Positions 60,328-64,000 of a stretch of DNA of 64,000 nucleotides are shown here, piece after piece (the stretch's first letter is position 1; each line of letters starts with the position of its first letter). Under the pieces are notes generated by a model that did no database searches, was not told the origin of the DNA, and saw only the letters and a program-made list of their open reading frames with translations. The stretch is from Streptomyces sp. NBC_01723 (GTDB taxonomy: Bacteria > Actinomycetota > Actinomycetes > Streptomycetales > Streptomycetaceae): NCBI RefSeq assembly GCF_036246005.1, contig NZ_CP109171.1:1662001-1726000 (forward strand). The letters run 5' to 3'. A program made the translations under genes and the position numbers.

Positions 60328-62058
60328 CTACGCGTCCGCGCGAGCCGTTTCGAGCAGCTCCTCCGCGTGTGCCCGTGCCGTCTCCGAGTCCTCCTGGCCG
60401 GCCAGCATCCGGGACAGTTCACGGATCCGCTCCTCGCCCTCCAGGACCTTCACGCCGGAGCGGGTCACGGACCCGTCGTTCGTCTTCTCCACCAGCAGCT
60501 GCCGGTCGGCGAACGCGGCCACCTGCGGCAGATGGGTGACGACCACGACCTGCGCGCTCTTCGCCAGCCGCGCGAGCCGACGGCCGATCTCCACCGCCGC
60601 CTTGCCACCGACACCGGCGTCGACCTCGTCGAAGAGGTAGGTCGGCACCGGGTCCGTGCCCGCGAACACGACCTCCACGGCCAGCATCACGCGCGACAGC
60701 TCACCCCCGGACGCGCCCTTGGCGATCGGCCGCGGCGGCGCCCCCGGGTGCGGGGCGAGCAGCAGCTCGACCTCGTCGGCACCCGACGGCCCGTACGCGA
60801 CCGGGCGTCCGCCGACCTCTACGCCCTCCGGGTCATCGGTCTGCCGGATCTCGAACGACACGCGCGCGTGGGGCATGGCGAGCGAGGCCAGCTCGGCGGT
60901 GACCGCGGCGGCGAACCGCTCGGCGGCCTCCGTCCGCGCGTCCGAGAGCGCCTGCGCCAGACCGCCCAGTTCCGACCGCAGCGCGTCCCGTTCGGCGGTC
61001 AGTTCACCGATCCGCTCGTCGTCGCCGTCCAGCTCGGTCAGCCGCGCGGCACTCTGCTCGGACCAGGCGAGCACGGACGCGACGTCCTCGCCGTACTTCC
61101 GGGTCAGCGCGGTGAGCGCGGCCCGCCGCTCCTCGACCGCGGCCAGCCGCAGCGGATCGGCGTCCAGGTCGTCCGCGTACCCCGCCAGTTCCCCGGCCAC
61201 GTCCCGCAGCAGGATGCCGACCTCGCCGATCCGCTCGGCGAGCGCGGCCAGCGCCGGGTCGTGCGACCGTACGGCGTCCAGGGCCCGCTGCGCGCCCGCG
61301 ACGAGGGTCGCCGCGTCGACGCCCTCGGGGTCCTCGGGGTTGCCGGCCAGGGCGGCGTGGGCGGCTGTGGCGGCCGACGCGAGCGCCTCGGCGTGTCCCA
61401 GCCGCTCGGCCTCCTCCGCCAGCTCGACGTCCTCACCGGCGCGCGGTTCGACGGCGGCGACCTCGTCGAGGCCGTAGCGCAGCAGGTCGGCCTCCTGGGC
61501 GCGCTCACGCGCGCGGGTGGTGATCTCGTCCAGTTCGGTGGCGACGGCCCGCAGCCGCCGGTAGGCCCCGGCGTACTTGTCGAGGGGCCCGGCGACCGCG
61601 TCGCCCGCGTACCGGTCGAGCGCCTGCCGTTGCCGGGACAGTTTGAGCAGCCCCTGCTGGTCGGTCTGCCCGTGCACGGCCACCAGTTCGTCGGCCAGCT
61701 CGGCGAGCATCCCCACGGGCACGGACCGCCCGCCCAGATGCGCCCGCGAGCGCCCCTCGGCGGAGACGGTACGGCTGATCAGCAGCGCCCCGTCGTCCAG
61801 CTCGGCCCCGGCCTCCTCGGCCCGGACGGCGGCAGCGGCACCCCCGGGCACGGCGATCCGTCCCTCGACGACCGCGTTCTTCGCCCCGATCCGCACCAGC
61901 GCGGCGTCCGCGCGTCCGCCCAGCAGCAGCCCGAGGCTGGTGACCACCATGGTCTTACCGGCACCCGTCTCACCGGTGACAGCGGTGAACCCGGGCGACA
62001 ACTCGACCACGGCGTCGTCGATGACTCCGAGCGACCGTATCCGCATCTCCTCAAGCAC
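60328..62058 (-). CDS. recN: DNA repair ATPase RecN
   Basis: A 576-residue SMC-like protein that acts early at double-strand breaks. Walker A is GFTAVTGETGAGKTMVV (about 25-41); a long helical coiled-coil middle (about 150-390) separates it from the signature KGASGGELSRVMLA and Walker B TYLFDEVDAGVGG. GTG 62058 is chosen because TAAGGT lies 7 bp upstream (possible leaderless start) and AAGG about 8 bp upstream. It follows nadK. I saw no LexA box here. Confidence 0.96.
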   Translation of the reverse strand: MLEEMRIRSLGVIDDAVVELSPGFTAVTGETGAGKTMVVTSLGLLLGGRADAALVRIGAKNAVVEGRIAVPGGAAAAVRAEEAGAELDDGALLISRTVSAEGRSRAHLGGRSVPVGMLAELADELVAVHGQTDQQGLLKLSRQRQALDRYAGDAVAGPLDKYAGAYRRLRAVATELDEITTRARERAQEADLLRYGLDEVAAVEPRAGEDVELAEEAERLGHAEALASAATAAHAALAGNPEDPEGVDAATLVAGAQRALDAVRSHDPALAALAERIGEVGILLRDVAGELAGYADDLDADPLRLAAVEERRAALTALTRKYGEDVASVLAWSEQSAARLTELDGDDERIGELTAERDALRSELGGLAQALSDARTEAAERFAAAVTAELASLAMPHARVSFEIRQTDDPEGVEVGGRPVAYGPSGADEVELLLAPHPGAPPRPIAKGASGGELSRVMLAVEVVFAGTDPVPTYLFDEVDAGVGGKAAVEIGRRLARLAKSAQVVVVTHLPQVAAFADRQLLVEKTNDGSVTRSGVKVLEGEERIRELSRMLAGQEDSETARAHAEELLETARADA

Positions 62059-62065
62059 GGACACG

Positions 62066-62071
62066 ACCTTA
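62066..62071 (-). promoter_or_regulatory. -10 hexamer (leaderless) for recN
   Basis: TAAGGT on the minus strand, 7 bp before the GTG at 62058. Confidence 0.45.
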
Positions 62072-62134
62072 CGAGGTCGAGGGCGGGGAGCGCACATAGG
62101 CCGCTCATGTGACGCCGGGCAGGGTATGCCGTGC

Positions 62135-62177
62135 AGGGGCGCGGGGAACTGCGCGACCAGCCACGGACGACCCGCGG
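62135..62177 (+). repeat. Dispersed intergenic repeat, copy 2
   Basis: The second copy of the element at 6302-6344, between nadK and recN and opposite to their direction; 23 leading bases identical. Confidence 0.75.
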
Positions 62178-62209
62178 CCGGGGCGCGACAGATCCACCCC
62201 ATCGAGTCC

Positions 62210-63115
62210 CTAGTGCGGCGCCCCGCGCCACCCGGACACAGGCAACGCGAACTTCGCCACCAGCCGATCCGTGAACGACGCATGGTGCAACCGAGCCAAC
62301 CGCACCGGCACCGCCCCCCGCCGAACCTCCACCCGCGCCCCCGGCGGCAACTCCACCGTCCGCCGCCCGTCACACCACAACACCCCCGGCGGGATGTGCG
62401 GCAGCACCTCCACCGCGAGCACGGAGTCCGGCGAGGTCACCAGCGGCTTCGCGAACAGCGCGTGCGCACTGATCGGCACCATCAGCAGCGCCTCCACCTC
62501 GGGCCACACCACCGGCCCGCCGGCGGAGAAGGCGTACGCCGTCGACCCGGTCGGCGTCGACAGCACGATGCCGTCGCAGCCGAACCCGGTCACCGGCCGC
62601 CCGTCGATCTCCAGCACGACTTCCAGCAGCTTCTCGGCGCCGGCCTTCTGCACGGCCGCCTCGTTCAGCGCCCAGTCGGTGTGCACGATGTCGCCGTTGC
62701 GGTGCACGACGACGTCGACGGTCATCCGCTCCTCGACCTCGTAGGCCCGGCTCACCACCCGGTCGACGACCTTGTCGAGGTCGTCCCGCTCGGCCTCGGC
62801 GAGGAAGCCGACCCGCCCGAGGTTGACCCCGAGCATCGGCACGCCGGAGGCGCGGGCGAACTCGGCGCCGCGCAGCAGCGTGCCGTCGCCGCCGAGGACG
62901 ATCAGCAGTTCGCACCCGTCGAGGCACTGCGGGGTGGCCTCGCCGACCAGCTCGACCTCACCCGGCAGGGGGAGGTCACGCGCCTCGGCCTCCAGGACCC
63001 GGACGCCGATCCCGGCCCGCAGCAGCCCCTTGACCACCAGCTCCGCACTGCGGATGGCGGCGGGACGCCCGGTGTGGGCGAGCAGGAAAACAGTACGAGC
63101 TCGGTTCTGTGTCAA
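62210..63115 (-). CDS. nadK: NAD kinase
   Basis: A 301-residue ATP/polyphosphate-dependent NAD kinase making NADP. LIVLGGDGTLLRGAEFA is the GGDGT motif, VNLGRVGFLAE follows, LNEAAV is the NE motif, and VLSTPTGSTAYAFSAGG the Gly-rich NAD site. TTG 63115 overlaps the tlyA stop by 4 bp (TTGA), so it is translationally coupled. Placement between tlyA and recN is as in mycobacteria. Confidence 0.96.
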   Translation of the reverse strand: MTQNRARTVFLLAHTGRPAAIRSAELVVKGLLRAGIGVRVLEAEARDLPLPGEVELVGEATPQCLDGCELLIVLGGDGTLLRGAEFARASGVPMLGVNLGRVGFLAEAERDDLDKVVDRVVSRAYEVEERMTVDVVVHRNGDIVHTDWALNEAAVQKAGAEKLLEVVLEIDGRPVTGFGCDGIVLSTPTGSTAYAFSAGGPVVWPEVEALLMVPISAHALFAKPLVTSPDSVLAVEVLPHIPPGVLWCDGRRTVELPPGARVEVRRGAVPVRLARLHHASFTDRLVAKFALPVSGWRGAPH

Positions 63116-63927
63116 CGCGGCCCCTCCGCCACTGCACGGTCAACGTCGGCCGGGTCCAGTGCGCCGGCCCCGGCCCGCAGCCACAGAAAGTACTCGACGT
63201 TCCCGGAGGGACCCGGCAGCGGACTGGCGGTGACCCCCTTCACACCGAGCCCCAGTTCCCAGGCCTTGTGGGCGACTCCCCGCACGGCCTCGGCCCGCAG
63301 CTGCGCACTGCGTACCACTCCCCCGCTGCCCAGCCGCTCCTTGCCCACCTCGAACTGCGGCTTCACCATCATCACCAGGTCGGCGTCCGGCCGGGTGCAC
63401 CGCGCCAGGGCGGGCAGCACCAGTCCGAGCGGGATGAAGGACAGATCCCCCACGACAAGATCCACGGGCTCCCCATCGATCGCTTCCAGCGTCAACTCGC
63501 GTACGTTCGTACGGTCCTTGACGGTGACGCGTTCATCCTGCCGGAGGCTCCAGGCGAGTTGTCCGTATCCCACGTCCACGGCGACGACGTGCGCGGCGCC
63601 CGCCCGCAGCAGTACGTCGGTGAAGCCGCCGGTGGAGGCGCCGGCGTCCAGCGCCCGGCGGCCCTCGACGACGAGGCCCCGCGGCCCGAACGCCGCGAGG
63701 GCGCCGGCGAGCTTGTGGCCGCCGCGCGAGACGTAGTCGGGATCGCCGTCGTCGTCGCTGACCACGATCGCGGCGGCCGTCTCCACCTGCGTGGCGGGCT
63801 TGGTCGCGACGGTCTTGCCGACGGAGACCCGCCCGGCGGCGATCAGCTGGCTGGCGTGCTCGCGCGAGCGCGCCAGCCTGCGGCGGACCAGCTCCGCGTC
63901 GAGACGGCGGCGTGCGACTCCTGCCAC
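63112..63927 (-). CDS. tlyA: TlyA-family rRNA 2'-O-methyltransferase
   Basis: A 271-residue protein. An S4 RNA-binding domain (RRRLDAELVRRRLARSREHASQLIAAGRV) precedes an FtsJ-type methyltransferase with ALDAGASTGGFTDVLLRAGA (AdoMet loop) and the K-D-K-E tetrad region KDRTN, VKPQFEVGKE. It methylates 2'-OH of cytidines in 16S/23S rRNA; mycobacterial TlyA sensitises ribosomes to capreomycin. GTG 63927 is the start, AGGAG about 10 bp upstream. Confidence 0.93.
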   Translation of the reverse strand: MAGVARRRLDAELVRRRLARSREHASQLIAAGRVSVGKTVATKPATQVETAAAIVVSDDDGDPDYVSRGGHKLAGALAAFGPRGLVVEGRRALDAGASTGGFTDVLLRAGAAHVVAVDVGYGQLAWSLRQDERVTVKDRTNVRELTLEAIDGEPVDLVVGDLSFIPLGLVLPALARCTRPDADLVMMVKPQFEVGKERLGSGGVVRSAQLRAEAVRGVAHKAWELGLGVKGVTASPLPGPSGNVEYFLWLRAGAGALDPADVDRAVAEGPR

Positions 63928-63934
63928 GTTCGGT

Positions 63935-64000
63935 TCAGCTCCTGCGGTCGTACGGTGATGGCGGCGACGGGGGCGCCGGGGGTCCCTGGGGTCCCGGGCG
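63935..64000 (-). CDS. C-terminal end of the upstream gene (partial)
   Basis: The minus-strand frame is open from the window edge to TGA at 63935-63937 and encodes a Pro-rich tail ending PYDRRS. Its stop is 7 bp before the tlyA start and its bases supply the tlyA ribosome binding site. Too short to identify. Confidence 0.4.
   Translation of the reverse strand, partial: RPGPQGPPAPPSPPSPYDRRS

Overview
The window reads as chromosomal core DNA of a Streptomyces or very close relative. Base composition is very high in GC, almost every codon ends in G or C, and GTG (plus some TTG) starts are common. Genes are joined by 4-bp ATGA/GTGA/TTGA overlaps. The content is typical of the genus: DnaE2, a SepF-like protein, streptogrisin proteases, a LAXTG-anchored LPMO, DUF5685, and the der-cmk-tyrA-aroH and scpAB-parA-ald-pyrG-recN-nadK-tlyA blocks. 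From memory the order matches the S. coelicolor SCO1725-SCO1782 interval; no search was run. I found no rRNA, convincing tRNA, prophage, transposase or CRISPR array.

Layout. 1-4.4 kb: end of a secreted or membrane protein, a secreted SGNH esterase, then a GT2-GT2-polysaccharide deacetylase operon. 4.4-9.7 kb: small housekeeping and accessory genes (DUF5925 AAA ATPase, DUF72, GntR, acetyltransferases, DUF402, methyltransferase). 9.8-13 kb: secreted LPMO, secreted lipase, a MarR regulator divergent from a cupin. 13-17.4 kb: dnaE2 plus a catalytically impaired Y-family (ImuB-like) gene behind LexA-like boxes. 17.6-21.2 kb: membrane protein and two streptogrisin-type proteases. 21.4-25.8 kb: two flavin monooxygenases with a DUF1684 gene, an isolated leader-peptide ORF, and a cysteine-tailed DUF5685 protein. 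26-32.7 kb: SepF-like SflA, acyl-CoA dehydrogenase, a MITE-like inverted-repeat element, MFS exporter, mannosyltransferase, PAP2 phosphatase, I78 inhibitor. 33-35.4 kb: three hypothetical proteins. 35.5-40 kb: der, plsC-like, cmk, tyrA, aroH, largely overlapping. 40-43.1 kb: Rieske lipoprotein, RlaP-like nucleotidyltransferase, and an NrtR-ADP-ribosylglycohydrolase pair with a palindromic operator. 43.1-47.8 kb: pseudouridine synthase, scpB, scpA, an RHH-like protein and a ParA ATPase, all overlapping. 48-54 kb: ald, a P-loop/TPR protein, ADP-ribose pyrophosphatase, pyrG. 54.5-58.2 kb: GH15 enzyme and PucR regulator. 58.2-64 kb: GT4, PNPT-family transferase, recN, nadK, tlyA.

How the parts work together. 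The right third is an actinobacterial core block for chromosome organisation (ScpAB, ParA), nucleotide and NAD metabolism (PyrG, Cmk, NadK, NrtR) and DNA repair (RecN), read mostly leftward. The left third is more accessory and secretory (esterase, LPMO, lipase, proteases) and carries several self-contained regulatory modules visible as palindromes. Convergent genes are often separated by long perfect hairpins. Many genes show a -10 hexamer 6-8 bp before the start codon, which suggests leaderless mRNAs. I did not find an unmistakable new multi-gene system. The most worthwhile leads are the orphan leader peptide, the MITE-like element, the ImuB-DnaE2 cassette control region, the NrtR operator, and the doubled TGTCAGTGGC promoter element.
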